A DNA stretch of 64,000 bases from QHXM01 sp032160705 (GCA_032160705.1 JAVHVE010000018.1:1-64000), one strand, 5' to 3'. Counted from the first letter of the stretch, positions 37,214 through 46,466 are shown. Made by a program: numbers and translations. Notes: generated from the sequence alone by a model not told the origin.

Positions 37214-37726
37214 ATGGCATTACTGGAAATCAAGCATTACCCCGACCCCGTGCTTTTGAAGCCGGGCGACGCTGTTACGGAATTTGACGACAATCTCAAA
37301 AGGTTGGTCTCGGATATGTTCGAGACGATGTATGCCGCGCCGGGCGTTGGATTAGCCGCGCCGCAGGTCGGCGTCTCGAAGCGTCTCTTCGTGATGGATT
37401 GTTCGGGTGGCAAAGACCCCGCGCAGCGCATCGCCATGATTAACCCGGAAGTTTTGCGCGTCGAAGGCGAGCAGAACGGCGAGGAAGGCTGTTTGTCGTT
37501 TCCCGGCATCTTCTTCCCGGTCGAGCGTGAGTTTCGCGCCATCGTCCGCGCGCATGATGTTGAAGGTAATTTGTTTGAAGTTGATGGTATGGAACTGACA
37601 GCCCGCTGCATGCTGCACGAGACGGATCATTGCGACGGCATCGTCTTCATAGACAAGACCACGCCGCTCAAGCGCGAGATGGTCAAGCGCAAGATCAAAA
37701 AGTTGCAGAAGGCCGGTCAGTGGTAA
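37214..37726 (+). CDS. def: peptide deformylase
   Basis: 170 residues. All three family motifs are present: GVGLAAPQVGV (motif 1), EEGCLSFPG (motif 2, metal Cys) and HETDHCDG (motif 3, HExxH-type with two metal His and the catalytic Glu). It removes the formyl group from new N-termini. The start at 37214 is chosen over an upstream in-frame ATG at 37067 because the added residues are not conserved in the family and GAAGGA precedes this ATG. fmt, its usual partner, lies 3.2 kb downstream rather than next to it. Confidence 0.95.
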   Translation: MALLEIKHYPDPVLLKPGDAVTEFDDNLKRLVSDMFETMYAAPGVGLAAPQVGVSKRLFVMDCSGGKDPAQRIAMINPEVLRVEGEQNGEEGCLSFPGIFFPVEREFRAIVRAHDVEGNLFEVDGMELTARCMLHETDHCDGIVFIDKTTPLKREMVKRKIKKLQKAGQW

Positions 37727-37752
37727 ACCTTCGGCAAATTTGAACGTGTCGG

Positions 37753-37795
37753 AACGCGGTCGTCCCCTTAGCATCATCGGGCGACCGCGTTTTTG
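37753..37795 (+). terminator. rho-independent terminator after def
   Basis: GC-rich stem AACGCGGTCG with its complement (one bulged T, then CCC/GGG closing toward the loop) followed by a T run, 27 nt after the def stop. Confidence 0.85.
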
Positions 37796-37869
37796 TGTCT
37801 GACTTGTGGTAACATTCCTGTCATCCCAAAAGTTTTAGACAATCATCGGAAGCGCGGGAGGAAAACCTG

Positions 37870-38172
37870 ATGCGAAGAACTCTTTTGATTCTGTCTTTGT
37901 TGCTTGTCTCTCTCTTTTTCATAGCCTGTGGAGAGAAGAATACATCGGTCACGAACGCGAATGCGAACATTAGCACAGGCGCGAGCACTGGCGGAGCGAG
38001 TGGGAATAGTGGCGGATCGGCAGGCATCGGCCCTGAGAATCAGGGAATCGGCGGCACGAGCGAGTCAAACTCAAGCCCGGTCAACGGCAACACCTACACA
38101 GTCCCGCCCGGCTTCAACAAAAACGGAGATAGGGGCAGCGCCACCAGTGTCGGCAATAGCAATAAGCCATAA
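37870..38172 (+). CDS. small Gly/Ser/Asn-rich lipoprotein, unknown
   Basis: 100 residues. A signal peptide with lipobox FIAC puts the lipidated cysteine at residue 20. The mature part is low-complexity (Asn, Gly, Ser, Thr) with no known domain. A strong GGAGG-like Shine-Dalgarno precedes the ATG. It lies 27 nt upstream of rocA in the same direction and could share its message. The asparagine-rich character resembles the tail of the PASTA protein at 43325-44014. Function is unknown. Confidence 0.75.
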   Translation: MRRTLLILSLLLVSLFFIACGEKNTSVTNANANISTGASTGGASGNSGGSAGIGPENQGIGGTSESNSSPVNGNTYTVPPGFNKNGDRGSATSVGNSNKP

Positions 38173-38198
38173 ACTTTTATTCATTCCAAGGAGCAAGT

Positions 38199-39791
38199 AT
38201 GCAGACCGAATTTCGTAACGAGCCGTTTACAGATTTTAGCCGTGAAGAGAACGCGCGAGCGATGCGCGCGGCGATTGAAAAGGTCAAAGGGGAGCTGGGG
38301 CGCGAGTATCCATTGGTGATTGGTGGCGAGCGAATCAAGACAGAAGGAAAATTCGAGAGCCTCAATCCGGCGAAGAAGACAGAGATAGTCGGACGCTTTC
38401 AGAAAGCCACACAGGATTTGGCGCGCCGCGCAGTTGAAACGGCGAATGAGACTTTTAAGACGTGGCGCTTCACGCCCGCCACAGAACGCGCTGAAATTTT
38501 ATTCCGCGCCGCCGCCACCTTGCGTGAGCGCAAGCACGAGATGTCCGCGTGGATGATTCACGAAGTCGGAAAGAGTTGGGCGGAAGCTGACGGCGACACG
38601 GCGGAAGCGATTGATTTTTGTGAGTTCTACGCGCGCGAGATGCTGCGCTACGCGGGCGAGCAGCCTTTGACGAAGATTGAAGGCGAGGACAACCGTCTCG
38701 AATACATCCCGCTCGGCGTCGGCTGCGTCATTCCGCCCTGGAATTTCCCGCTCGCGATTATGGCCGGGATGACAGTGGCTGCCGCCGTCACGGGCAACGC
38801 AGTCGTCCTCAAACCTTCTTCGGATGCTCCCGCAATCGCCTACAAGTTCTTCGAGATTCTGGAAGAGGCAGGGCTGCCTCCGGGCGTCGTCAACTTCATG
38901 ACGGGTTCGGGCGCGGAGGTTGGAGACGTGATTGTGGATCACCCTTTGACGCGCTTTATCGCTTTCACCGGCTCGAAAGAGATCGGCTTGAGGATTAACG
39001 AGCGCGCGGCGAAAGTTCAGGAGGGGCAAATCTGGATCAAGCGCGTGGTGGCGGAGATGGGCGGCAAGGACGCGATCATCGTTGACGAGGGCGTTGATCT
39101 GGACGACGCGGCGACAGGCGTTGTGCAATCCGCATTCGGTTTTCAGGGACAAAAATGCTCTGCCTGCTCGCGTGCCATCATTCACGCGGACGTTTACGAT
39201 TCCATGCTGGAGAAAATTGTCGAGCGCACCGAAAAGATAAAAGTCGGCGACCCCACGGACGCGGCCACGACGATGTCTGCCGTCATCAACCAGAAAGCTT
39301 TCAAGACGATTAACGAGTACATCGAGAAAGGCAAAGCCGAAGGCGGGCGCGTGCTCTCCGGCGGCGGCTCTGACGGCGAGCAGGGTTTCTTCATCGAACC
39401 GACCGTGATTGCCGATGTCAAACCGGGTGCGACCATCGAGCAGGAGGAAATCTTCGGCCCTGTGCTGGCCGTCATCCGCGCAAAGGATTTTGACGACGCA
39501 CTCCGTATTGCCAACGATACGCAATATGGTTTGACCGGAGCCGTCTACACGAACGACGCGGAGAAACTCGAACGCGCGCGGCGCGAGTTTCACGTTGGCA
39601 ACCTGTACTTGAATCGCAAATGCACGGGCGCGCTCGTCGGCGTTCATCCATTCGGAGGCTTCAACATGTCTGGCACGGATTCAAAGGCTGGCGGGCACGA
39701 TTACCTCGCGCTTTTTATGCAGGCCAAAGTTTCTTCGGCCAAAATCGCAGCCCGCGAAAGCCAGACGGCGGAAAAGCGCGCGGCTATTTAG
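38199..39791 (+). CDS. rocA: L-glutamate gamma-semialdehyde (1-pyrroline-5-carboxylate) dehydrogenase
   Basis: 530 residues. An aldehyde dehydrogenase with GVGCVIPPWNFPLAI, FTGSKEIG, catalytic Glu in VVAEMGGKDAI and catalytic Cys in GQKCSACSRAI (about residue 320). The N-terminal RNEPFTDFS and the length fit the RocA/PutA-P5CDH subgroup. It oxidises glutamate semialdehyde from proline or ornithine to glutamate, reducing NAD. A proline dehydrogenase is not adjacent. The gdhA gene further along could act downstream on the glutamate produced. Confidence 0.93.
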   Translation: MQTEFRNEPFTDFSREENARAMRAAIEKVKGELGREYPLVIGGERIKTEGKFESLNPAKKTEIVGRFQKATQDLARRAVETANETFKTWRFTPATERAEILFRAAATLRERKHEMSAWMIHEVGKSWAEADGDTAEAIDFCEFYAREMLRYAGEQPLTKIEGEDNRLEYIPLGVGCVIPPWNFPLAIMAGMTVAAAVTGNAVVLKPSSDAPAIAYKFFEILEEAGLPPGVVNFMTGSGAEVGDVIVDHPLTRFIAFTGSKEIGLRINERAAKVQEGQIWIKRVVAEMGGKDAIIVDEGVDLDDAATGVVQSAFGFQGQKCSACSRAIIHADVYDSMLEKIVERTEKIKVGDPTDAATTMSAVINQKAFKTINEYIEKGKAEGGRVLSGGGSDGEQGFFIEPTVIADVKPGATIEQEEIFGPVLAVIRAKDFDDALRIANDTQYGLTGAVYTNDAEKLERARREFHVGNLYLNRKCTGALVGVHPFGGFNMSGTDSKAGGHDYLALFMQAKVSSAKIAARESQTAEKRAAI

Positions 39792-39801
39792 AATAGTAAA
39801 A

Positions 39802-39837
39802 TTGTAGGGGCAGCGGACTTGTCTTTTGCCCCTACAA
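39802..39837. repeat. short inverted repeat (TTGTAGGGGCA)
   Basis: 11-bp perfect arms, TTGTAGGGGCA at 39802-39812 and its complement at 39827-39837, with a 14-nt loop between rocA and the next gene. It could be a terminator-like hairpin or a small mobile-type repeat; its sequence is unrelated to the heptad family. Confidence 0.65.
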
Positions 39838-39862
39838 ATATTCCATTGCTAGGAGAACCACT

Positions 39863-40801
39863 ATGCGTTTTCAACGCACAATCATCATCACACTCTTAAC
39901 AACGTCGCTCGCGCTCGGTTCTCTATTTGCCGGAAACACAAGCGCAATGCGACCTCTTCAGGAGAATCCGAAAGCGACGGTGCTCTTCACCGTTTACTCC
40001 CAACTACCTCAAAACGCGTACATGATTCCCTTCGTCATCATCGAGAATGGGCAATTCAAGCAGCCCATCGCGGGCGACTCAGATGAGGCGGAGATGACCA
40101 GCTTCGCAGGCGCTTATTACTCCAAAGGCCATAAGTATCGAGTGCTTTTCGGAGGCGCGGAAGCAGGGTCTCTGACCGTCAAGGAGGCGAATAAAGATAA
40201 AGAGTGCTCGCGCTCCAGCGCTGACGTGACGTTGCGCTCCTCGGCCAAACTCAATCAAAATGTGATGGCGCTGGCGACCAATTCCGATTCGCTCGGCGGA
40301 ACTAAAGGGACGCGCAGGTCGCCGACCGCAGCCGAGCGAGCCGCCCTGATGCCTCTCGTTCAAGCCGCATACAAACAGAAAGGCGTGCCGTCTGCGTTGC
40401 TCCCAGGTCTGATGACGGTCAATCTCACCGCGCTTGATCTGGATGGCGATGGGAAGTCGGAACTAATCGGCAGCTTCGTCGTCAAGAAACAAAAAGGGGG
40501 CGCGGCGCGCTACGCGCTCTTCCTTTTCGCCGAGCCGCAAGGGACGAGCTATCGAACGACTGTCTTGCAGTATGAGCGATTCACGGATAATGACCTCATG
40601 TCCGGCGCGGAGATAACCGCCATCGAGAACGGCGTCTATCTGGAGAGACTCGTTGATGCGCTCGACCTCGATAATGACGGCGCTTCCGAAGTCATCACAG
40701 AAAGGGATGGCTTTGAGGGCGATAGCTACTTCATCTACAAGAAACAGGGCGGCAAGTGGAACAAGATTTACGAATTCTCCAACTACAGGTGTGCGTTCTA
40801 A
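39863..40801 (+). CDS. exported protein with Asp-rich FG-GAP-like motifs, unknown
   Basis: 312 residues. A signal peptide covers about 1-30 (LLTTSLALGSLFAGNTSA). Two motifs, LDLDGDGKSELIG and LDLDNDGASEVI, resemble calcium-binding FG-GAP/VCBS turns but lie far apart and do not make a full propeller. A middle stretch has no known domain. A Shine-Dalgarno (AGGAG) is seen before the ATG. It is probably periplasmic or secreted. Function is unknown. Confidence 0.75.
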   Translation: MRFQRTIIITLLTTSLALGSLFAGNTSAMRPLQENPKATVLFTVYSQLPQNAYMIPFVIIENGQFKQPIAGDSDEAEMTSFAGAYYSKGHKYRVLFGGAEAGSLTVKEANKDKECSRSSADVTLRSSAKLNQNVMALATNSDSLGGTKGTRRSPTAAERAALMPLVQAAYKQKGVPSALLPGLMTVNLTALDLDGDGKSELIGSFVVKKQKGGAARYALFLFAEPQGTSYRTTVLQYERFTDNDLMSGAEITAIENGVYLERLVDALDLDNDGASEVITERDGFEGDSYFIYKKQGGKWNKIYEFSNYRCAF

Positions 40802-40802
40802 A

Positions 40803-40911
40803 GGCAGGAGTCAGAACACAGAAGACAGGAGACAGAATAAAAGAAAGTCAGAAGAAAGCGGTTCTCCGCCTCTTCATTCTGACTTCTGACTTCTGACTTC
40901 TGTCTCCTGAT
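40803..40911. repeat. heptad hairpin element (CAGAA class), forward core
   Basis: CAGGAGT-CAGAACA-CAGAAGA-CAGGAGA-CAGAATA heptads face TTCTGAC-TTCTGAC-TTCTGAC-TTCTGTC-TCCTGAT. The core reads GCGGTTCTCCGCC. It ends 5 nt before the fmt ATG. Confidence 0.9.
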
Positions 40912-40916
40912 TCATT

Positions 40917-41849
40917 ATGCGTTTGATTTTCATGGGCACGCCCGAAGCGGCTGTGCCGACGTTGCGGCGCTGCCTCGAAGACGGGCACGAGGTCGTCGCC
41001 GTCTGGACGCAGCCCGACCGTCCATCGGGGCGCGGCAATAAGCTCACTCAATCAGCCATCAAAGAATGCGCACTCGCGCACGGCCTCACGGTTTACCAGC
41101 CAGCGAAAATCAGGAACGAAGAAACGCTCAAGCTATTCGCCTCATACGAGGCGGATGCGGCGGTGGTCGTCGCTTACGGGCGCATACTGCCGCCACCATA
41201 TTTAGGTGCGACGCGCGAGGGTTGCATCAACGTGCATTTCTCTCTGCTGCCGCAGTACAGAGGGGCTGCGCCCGTGAACTGGGCGATTGTGCGGGGTGAG
41301 AATGAGACGGGCGTGACGACAATGCAGATGGACGAGGGGCTGGATACGGGCGCGATTCTCCTGCAACGCGAGACCTTGATTGAAGAGACGGAGACTGCGC
41401 CGGAATTGATGGCGCGTCTTTCGCTGATGGGCGCTGAACTGTTGAGCGAGACGCTGGCGCGTCTGGGCAAAATCGAGCCGCGTGAACAATCAGAAGAGAA
41501 AGCGACGTTTGCGCCGATGCTCCATAGAGAAGACGGCCTCATTGATTGGGCGCTTGATGCCGCACATATTGAACGGCGCGTGCGCGGCTTTCAACCCTGG
41601 CCGAACGCCTTCACGACATACAACTCGCAGCGGCTGGTCATCTGGCGCGCGAGCATCCTGGAGGATGAGCAGTTGCGAGGTGATGAAGGCGAGATCATGA
41701 AAGCGCACGGCGACGCGCTTGTTGTTTCGTGCGGCGATGAAACACAACTCAGTCTTCAAGAAGTTCAGCCCGAAGGGAAGCGGCGGATGAGCGTGCGCGA
41801 TTTTCTGAACGGCGCGCGGGTGCAGGCAGGCGAGCGAATTGGGACATGA
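40917..41849 (+). CDS. fmt: methionyl-tRNA formyltransferase
   Basis: 310 residues. The N-terminal formyltransferase fold begins LIFMGTPEAAVPTLR. The folate-site motif is NVHFSLLPQYRGAAPVNWAI (about residues 101-120), followed by GVTTMQMDEGLDTGAIL. The C-terminal OB-like domain shows RVRGFQPWPNAFT. It formylates Met-tRNA for initiation and works with the deformylase encoded upstream. It is 16 nt upstream of rsmB, the common fmt-rsmB pairing. Confidence 0.97.
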   Translation: MRLIFMGTPEAAVPTLRRCLEDGHEVVAVWTQPDRPSGRGNKLTQSAIKECALAHGLTVYQPAKIRNEETLKLFASYEADAAVVVAYGRILPPPYLGATREGCINVHFSLLPQYRGAAPVNWAIVRGENETGVTTMQMDEGLDTGAILLQRETLIEETETAPELMARLSLMGAELLSETLARLGKIEPREQSEEKATFAPMLHREDGLIDWALDAAHIERRVRGFQPWPNAFTTYNSQRLVIWRASILEDEQLRGDEGEIMKAHGDALVVSCGDETQLSLQEVQPEGKRRMSVRDFLNGARVQAGERIGT

Positions 41850-41865
41850 CAGTCAAGGATGAAGG

Positions 41866-43218
41866 ATGAAAGCCGAAGGCGGAAAGGGGACGCGCACGGT
41901 TTCGCCTGCGCGTCGAGCAGCGTTCAGTATCCTTCGTCGTGTTGAAGAAGAAGGCGCGTATGCTGCTGTCCTGCTGGCGGCAAGTGAGGATGAAATGCGC
42001 GCTGAAGATCGTGCGCTCTGTTATGAGCTGGTGCTCGGCACGCTGCGCTGGCAACTCTGGCTGGACGCTTTGATTGAGCATTATGCGGGACGCCGCGCAG
42101 AAAGTCTCGACGCTCCTGTGCGGCGTGCGCTCAGGCTCGGCCTGTACCAGTTGCGAATGCTTTCGCGCATTCCGGCTTCGGCCATCGTCAACGAATCAGT
42201 CAACCTCGCTTATCTTTCCCGCCTGCGCTCGGCTGCTTCCTTTATTAATGCGGTCTTGCGGCGCGCTACGCGCGAACCGGATTACGACCCGGCGGCGAAT
42301 GTCACAGATGCAATCGAACGGGTGGCGATAGAGACCTCGCATCCCATCTGGTTGCTTGAGCGATGGATTGATGCTTTCGGCCATGAAGAGGCTAGAGCCT
42401 TTGCACGCGCCAACAACGAAGCGCCTCCGGTCGCTTTCCGTGTAGTTACACGGCGAGGAAACGAGCAGGAGATTTTAGAAGAGCTGCGCGCGGCGGGCGG
42501 TCTTCTTGTTCCATCACGGATTGTTCCTGAGGGCTGGCGAATCGAGGGCGCGGGAAAAGGTTTGCGCGCGCTTGCAGGCGAAGGAAAGATTTATCTTCAG
42601 GACGAGGCTTCGCAGTTGGTCGCGCACGTCTTGGACGCGCAAGCGGGCGAGCGCATTCTGGATGTTTGCGCCGCACCGGGCAGTAAGACAACGCACATTG
42701 CCACAAGGACTCCTGAAATTTCTTTGATCGTCGCGGGCGACGTGCATGAGCATCGTTTGCGAACTGTTGTGGAAGCAGGCGCGCGTCAGGAGATTAAAAC
42801 TTTGCGAGCAGTGGTGCATGACGCCGAAGCTGGTCTGCCCTTTGTTGAAAATTCTTTTGATCGTGTGCTGGTTGATGCGCCCTGCACGGGAACGGGCACG
42901 CTCAGGCGCAACCCGGAAATCCGCTGGCGCATCACAGCGCAGGATATTTTAGAGTTGTCGGCGCGCCAGATTCGTCTTCTCGCTCATGCCGCCCGAATGG
43001 TGCGACACGGTGGCCGCCTCGTCTATTCCACCTGCTCCGTCGAACGGGAAGAGAACGAAGACGTAGTCGCCAGCTTTCTCAAACAATACGCTCGATTCAA
43101 GCAATTGCCTTTGGACGTGCCCGCAAGTATTAAAGTGGACGGCACTGCGGCGCGCATCTGGCCGCACAAACAAGGCGCAGACGGCTTTTTCATCGCAGCG
43201 TTTGAACGTCAGAGTTGA
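41866..43218 (+). CDS. rsmB: 16S rRNA (cytosine-967-C5) methyltransferase RsmB
   Basis: 450 residues. The N-terminal NusB-like helical domain (about 10-145) is followed by an RNA m5C methyltransferase domain. Motif I is ILDVCAAPGSKTTHIA, the motif with the first cysteine is DAPCTGTGTLRRNPEIRW and the catalytic cysteine is in YSTCSVEREENE. The NusB fusion distinguishes RsmB from RsmF. It lies 16 nt after fmt and is followed closely by a PASTA-protein gene. The start lies in a short GGATGAAGGATGAAAG run, a possible fragment of a heptad repeat. Confidence 0.94.
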   Translation: MKAEGGKGTRTVSPARRAAFSILRRVEEEGAYAAVLLAASEDEMRAEDRALCYELVLGTLRWQLWLDALIEHYAGRRAESLDAPVRRALRLGLYQLRMLSRIPASAIVNESVNLAYLSRLRSAASFINAVLRRATREPDYDPAANVTDAIERVAIETSHPIWLLERWIDAFGHEEARAFARANNEAPPVAFRVVTRRGNEQEILEELRAAGGLLVPSRIVPEGWRIEGAGKGLRALAGEGKIYLQDEASQLVAHVLDAQAGERILDVCAAPGSKTTHIATRTPEISLIVAGDVHEHRLRTVVEAGARQEIKTLRAVVHDAEAGLPFVENSFDRVLVDAPCTGTGTLRRNPEIRWRITAQDILELSARQIRLLAHAARMVRHGGRLVYSTCSVEREENEDVVASFLKQYARFKQLPLDVPASIKVDGTAARIWPHKQGADGFFIAAFERQS

Positions 43219-43324
43219 GCTTGTGATAGCTTGCCGCACCATTGATGCGGGTGTTAGACTTCGCGGTCGGTTTGCAACCGGGTTGACCAGAGGGCGCTTG
43301 ACTCAAGGAGAGGTGGTTCGGACT

Positions 43325-44014
43325 GTGGGTTTTGGAAGGCTTGCGCTCACGGCGCTCGGAAAAGTCGGGGTCGTCCTGGCCGTCCTTGTCGCCTTTTCCT
43401 TTGGCCTGCTGGGCACGATTTATCTGAGCCTCCGCACTGCGGAAGTGAAAGTGCCTGACGTTTTGGGCAAAGATCGCTTTACGGCTGAAACGATGCTCGA
43501 CGATGCCGGGTTGAAGATTCGCGTCAGGGGCACAAGGGCCAGCGCAGAGAAGCCCGACACGATTTTGAGTCAACTGCCCGAAGCAGGCCAGATCGTCAAA
43601 GCAGGGATTCCAGTCGCCGTCGAAGTCAGCCGCGTACCGAAAGAGGGCGAGAGCGTGAGGTCAATCGCGGCAGAGCCTTCGCAGGAAACAGAGAAGCCTG
43701 CTGATAACGCCAATCAATCCTCGACCGCGACGAACCAGAATCAGAATCAGAACAAACCACCGAAGAACAAGAACACTAACAAGAACGCAAACAATAAGAA
43801 CGCGAATAACAGCAACAACGCCAACGGCAATACTAGCGCGAACCGCAACGCAAATAACCGGAACGCAAACACGACTCGCAATACGAACAACGGCAACCGG
43901 AACGCGAACGCGACCCCGAACGCAAATCGCACTACAAACAACTCAAATACGATCAGGCGTCCGCCCATCGCAACGCCGCCTTTTAACCCCGGCGCAAATA
44001 GGGGAACACCGTGA
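43325..44014 (+). CDS. PASTA domain membrane protein with Asn-rich tail
   Basis: About 229 residues from GTG 43325, chosen because GGAGAGG lies about 11 nt upstream. The frame also extends back to a TTG at 43202 inside rsmB, so the start is uncertain. A transmembrane helix is near the N-terminus (LGKVGVVLAVLVAFSFGLLG). One clear PASTA domain follows (VPDVLGKDRFTAETMLDDAG ... GTRASAEKPDTILSQLPEAG). The last 90 residues are almost only Asn, Thr, Lys, Arg and Ala, with NAN/NANN repeats. PASTA domains bind peptidoglycan or muropeptides. The protein would be anchored with its bulk outside the cytoplasm. No kinase domain is present. Confidence 0.8.
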   Translation: MGFGRLALTALGKVGVVLAVLVAFSFGLLGTIYLSLRTAEVKVPDVLGKDRFTAETMLDDAGLKIRVRGTRASAEKPDTILSQLPEAGQIVKAGIPVAVEVSRVPKEGESVRSIAAEPSQETEKPADNANQSSTATNQNQNQNKPPKNKNTNKNANNKNANNSNNANGNTSANRNANNRNANTTRNTNNGNRNANATPNANRTTNNSNTIRRPPIATPPFNPGANRGTP

Positions 44015-44096
44015 AAAGTCTGGAGTCTGAAGTCTGTAGTCAAAAGAAAAACATTCTTTGGCTTGCGGACTTCAGACTCCAGACTCCAGACTCTTT
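44014..44096. repeat. heptad hairpin element (AGTCTGG class)
   Basis: AGTCTGG-AGTCTGA-AGTCTGT on the left; the right arm is GACTTCAGACTCCAGACTCC followed by AGACTC. The complementary strand reads as CAGACTC heptads. It ends 3 nt before the rpe ATG. Confidence 0.88.
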
Positions 44097-44099
44097 AAG

Positions 44100-44762
44100 A
44101 TGGTTGAAATAGCTCCTTCAATTCTGTCAGCAGATTTCACCAGGTTGGGTGAAGAGGTCGCTGCGGTCGAGCGCGGCGGCGCTTCTGTGATTCATGTTGA
44201 TGTCATGGACGGCCATTTCGTGCCCAATATCACGGTCGGATTGCCCGTCGTTCGTGCCCTTAAACAGGCAACGCAACTGCCCCTTGACACGCATCTGATG
44301 ATTACGGAGCCGGGCATTTACGCCGAGCAGTTCGTCGAGGCGGGCGCTGCGATGGTTTCGGTTCACGTCGAGGCTGACGCGCACCTTCATCGCACTTTAA
44401 CGGGGATCAGGAAAAAGGGGGCGCTGGCCGGTGTAGCCATCAATCCGGCAACGCCGCTCGTCGCGCTCGAAGAGGCCTTGCCATTTGCCGACTACGTTCT
44501 CTTAATGTCGGTCAATCCGGGCTTCGGCGGACAAAAATTTATCCAGACATCGCTCGACAAGGTGCGCCGCCTGCGGCGAATGATTGATGAGCGCGGTTTG
44601 AAGACGCGCATCGAAATTGACGGCGGGATTGACCGCCACAACATCGCAGCAATAGCAGCCGCCGGCGCAGAGATTATCGTTGCCGGTTCGGCAATTTTTA
44701 ATGAGTCAGACCCCGCGCAGGCCGTCCGCGAACTCCGCGAAGCGACCTTGCAATGGGCATGA
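44100..44762 (+). CDS. rpe: ribulose-phosphate 3-epimerase
   Basis: 220 residues, the family length. Motifs are APSILSADFTRLGEE, HVDVMDGHFVPNIT (metal His and Asp), HLMITEP, SVNPGFGGQKFI and IEIDGGID. It interconverts ribulose 5-phosphate and xylulose 5-phosphate in the pentose phosphate pathway. The start MVEIAPS is chosen because the 14 upstream in-frame codons are repeat-derived. Hairpin repeats flank it on both sides. Confidence 0.97.
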   Translation: MVEIAPSILSADFTRLGEEVAAVERGGASVIHVDVMDGHFVPNITVGLPVVRALKQATQLPLDTHLMITEPGIYAEQFVEAGAAMVSVHVEADAHLHRTLTGIRKKGALAGVAINPATPLVALEEALPFADYVLLMSVNPGFGGQKFIQTSLDKVRRLRRMIDERGLKTRIEIDGGIDRHNIAAIAAAGAEIIVAGSAIFNESDPAQAVRELREATLQWA

Positions 44763-44766
44763 AAGG

Positions 44767-44859
44767 AGGGATGAGGGATGAGGGATGAGGGATGAAATTT
44801 AGACTATTCAAATTGAGTAGTCCATATCTTTCATCCCTCATCCCTCATCCCTCATCCCT
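44767..44859. repeat. heptad hairpin element (GGGATGA class), perfect arms
   Basis: 31-bp arms at 44767-44797 and 44829-44859 are perfect complements, each with four GGGATGA-type units. The 31-nt loop contains an inner GACTA/TAGTC pairing. It begins 5 nt after the rpe stop. Confidence 0.93.
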
Positions 44860-44879
44860 GCTCTTGGAGGTTTCATAAC

Positions 44880-46466
44880 ATGCGTTCTCGCAATTTTATA
44901 TCGCTCATCATGGGCGCGATTCTGGTTTTTGGTTGTGGCGTGCTGCGGGCGCAGGCTCAGGGGCCGGGGGAGGGAACACCAACGCAGCGCCTGGATATTA
45001 TGAGTTCGCGCCTGGAGGCAATGCGCCGCTCGCTCAATAGCGCTCTCGCTTCGATGAATTCAAAAGATAGCAGTGATGAAAAAGCTAACGCCGACGATCC
45101 GCGCGTGCGGCTGCGCGGGTTGGAACAGGAAGTTAGCTCCATGCTCTCGGAAGTTAGTGACCTGCGCTCCAAGTATGACCGTGCCGAGCGCGTTGATAGC
45201 AGCGATCTAACAAAGCTCGAAACCTCCGTCACAGACCTGAACACGCGCGTTCAGTCCGGCTTGCAGGCGACCGCCAACGTCCGAAGCTCCAGCAGCAATG
45301 CCGCTCCCACAAAGAAGAAAAAGAAAGGAAAATTTCTCGGACTGTTTGGCGGCGGCGGCGGCGATGACAAGTATGCTGATTTGACCGAAGGGGTCGCGCC
45401 GGGACGTGACCGCGAGCTTTTTGAAGTAGCGGCCAAAGAGGTGCGTAAAGGAAACTTCGACACGGGTCGTCTGCTCTTCAATACGATCATCAACACCTAC
45501 CCCGATTCTCCGTTCCTGCCTTTATCGAAGCTGGCCATCGCGGATTCCTTCTATCTGGAAGGCACGACTTCCGCCTTGATTCAGGCGGCGCAGGCTTATC
45601 AGGACTGGCGGACGTTCTTTCCGACCGATCCGCTCTCTGATCGCGTGATGCTCAAAGAGGCCGAAGCAGAGATGCGGCAGATGGGACTGGCCAATCGCGA
45701 CGTGACGCGCGCGCGCAAGGCCGAGCAGCGTTTGAAAGCGGTCTTGCAGCAATTCCCAAGCACGTCTATCCGTCAAGCGGTCGAACAGCGTCTTTACGAA
45801 GTCCAGGAAAATCTCGGCATGCACAGTCTACAGATTGCTCGCTTCTATCAGGACAAATATGTGCGCGGCGTCGGCGGCTTAAAAGGCGCACAGTCGCGGC
45901 TGCGAGAAATTGTTGAGAAGTATCCGAAGTTCTCCTACATGGACGAAGTGCTCTTTCGTCTCGGCTGGCTCTATGTGCAGGAAGAGGAGCCCGATGAGGC
46001 TGCCAAGTATTTCACGATGGTCGCGCGTGATTATCCGAGCGGCGATTTCTCGGAGAAAGCCCGCGAAGAGTTGACTAAGATCGGGGTGCCCGTCCCCGAA
46101 CCTGACCCGATTAAGGTGAACATGCCCAAGCCGGAGCGTCCGGGAATGATGTCGAAGCTCTTCAACGAGGTGGCCGGATCGGCACATGTTACCGTGGACA
46201 CCAACGGCATCTTGATTAGCAAAGATAGCAAAGCCGGTAATGACTTAATAGATGAAGCCATCGCTAATGGGGGACAGCTTCGGACGGTGACGCCTGTGCC
46301 CGTCGAGCAACGCCGCCAGCCACCGCGCACATTCCCGCAAGGGACAACCGGGACACCCGGCAAAGCTCCGGCCAAACCAGCGACTGCTCCGACAACGCAG
46401 CCAACGACGCAGCCTACAACGCCTGCGTCAACCGTTCCCGTGACGCCGACCGGAACGAAACCGTAA
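44880..46466 (+). CDS. BamD/YfiO-like outer-membrane assembly lipoprotein
   Basis: 528 residues. The N-terminal hydrophobic segment ends VFGCG with a possible lipobox Cys at residue 19; cleavage at AQAQ is the alternative. A helical region (35-140), probably coiled coil, leads to TPR-like repeats in YfiO/BamD style (FDTGRLLFNTIINTYPDSPF, AAKYFTMVARDYPSGDFSEK). The C-terminal 60 residues are Pro/Thr-rich. BamD helps BamA insert outer-membrane proteins. Length is about twice that of E. coli BamD, so a related but distinct role is possible. An AGG-type Shine-Dalgarno (TTGGAGG) precedes the ATG. Confidence 0.75.
   Translation: MRSRNFISLIMGAILVFGCGVLRAQAQGPGEGTPTQRLDIMSSRLEAMRRSLNSALASMNSKDSSDEKANADDPRVRLRGLEQEVSSMLSEVSDLRSKYDRAERVDSSDLTKLETSVTDLNTRVQSGLQATANVRSSSSNAAPTKKKKKGKFLGLFGGGGGDDKYADLTEGVAPGRDRELFEVAAKEVRKGNFDTGRLLFNTIINTYPDSPFLPLSKLAIADSFYLEGTTSALIQAAQAYQDWRTFFPTDPLSDRVMLKEAEAEMRQMGLANRDVTRARKAEQRLKAVLQQFPSTSIRQAVEQRLYEVQENLGMHSLQIARFYQDKYVRGVGGLKGAQSRLREIVEKYPKFSYMDEVLFRLGWLYVQEEEPDEAAKYFTMVARDYPSGDFSEKAREELTKIGVPVPEPDPIKVNMPKPERPGMMSKLFNEVAGSAHVTVDTNGILISKDSKAGNDLIDEAIANGGQLRTVTPVPVEQRRQPPRTFPQGTTGTPGKAPAKPATAPTTQPTTQPTTPASTVPVTPTGTKP

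Noticed and set aside
38499..39647. 382-codon ORF antisense to rocA
   Set aside because: A GC-bias shadow of a strongly supported aldehyde dehydrogenase gene; His/Arg/Asp-rich with no domain.
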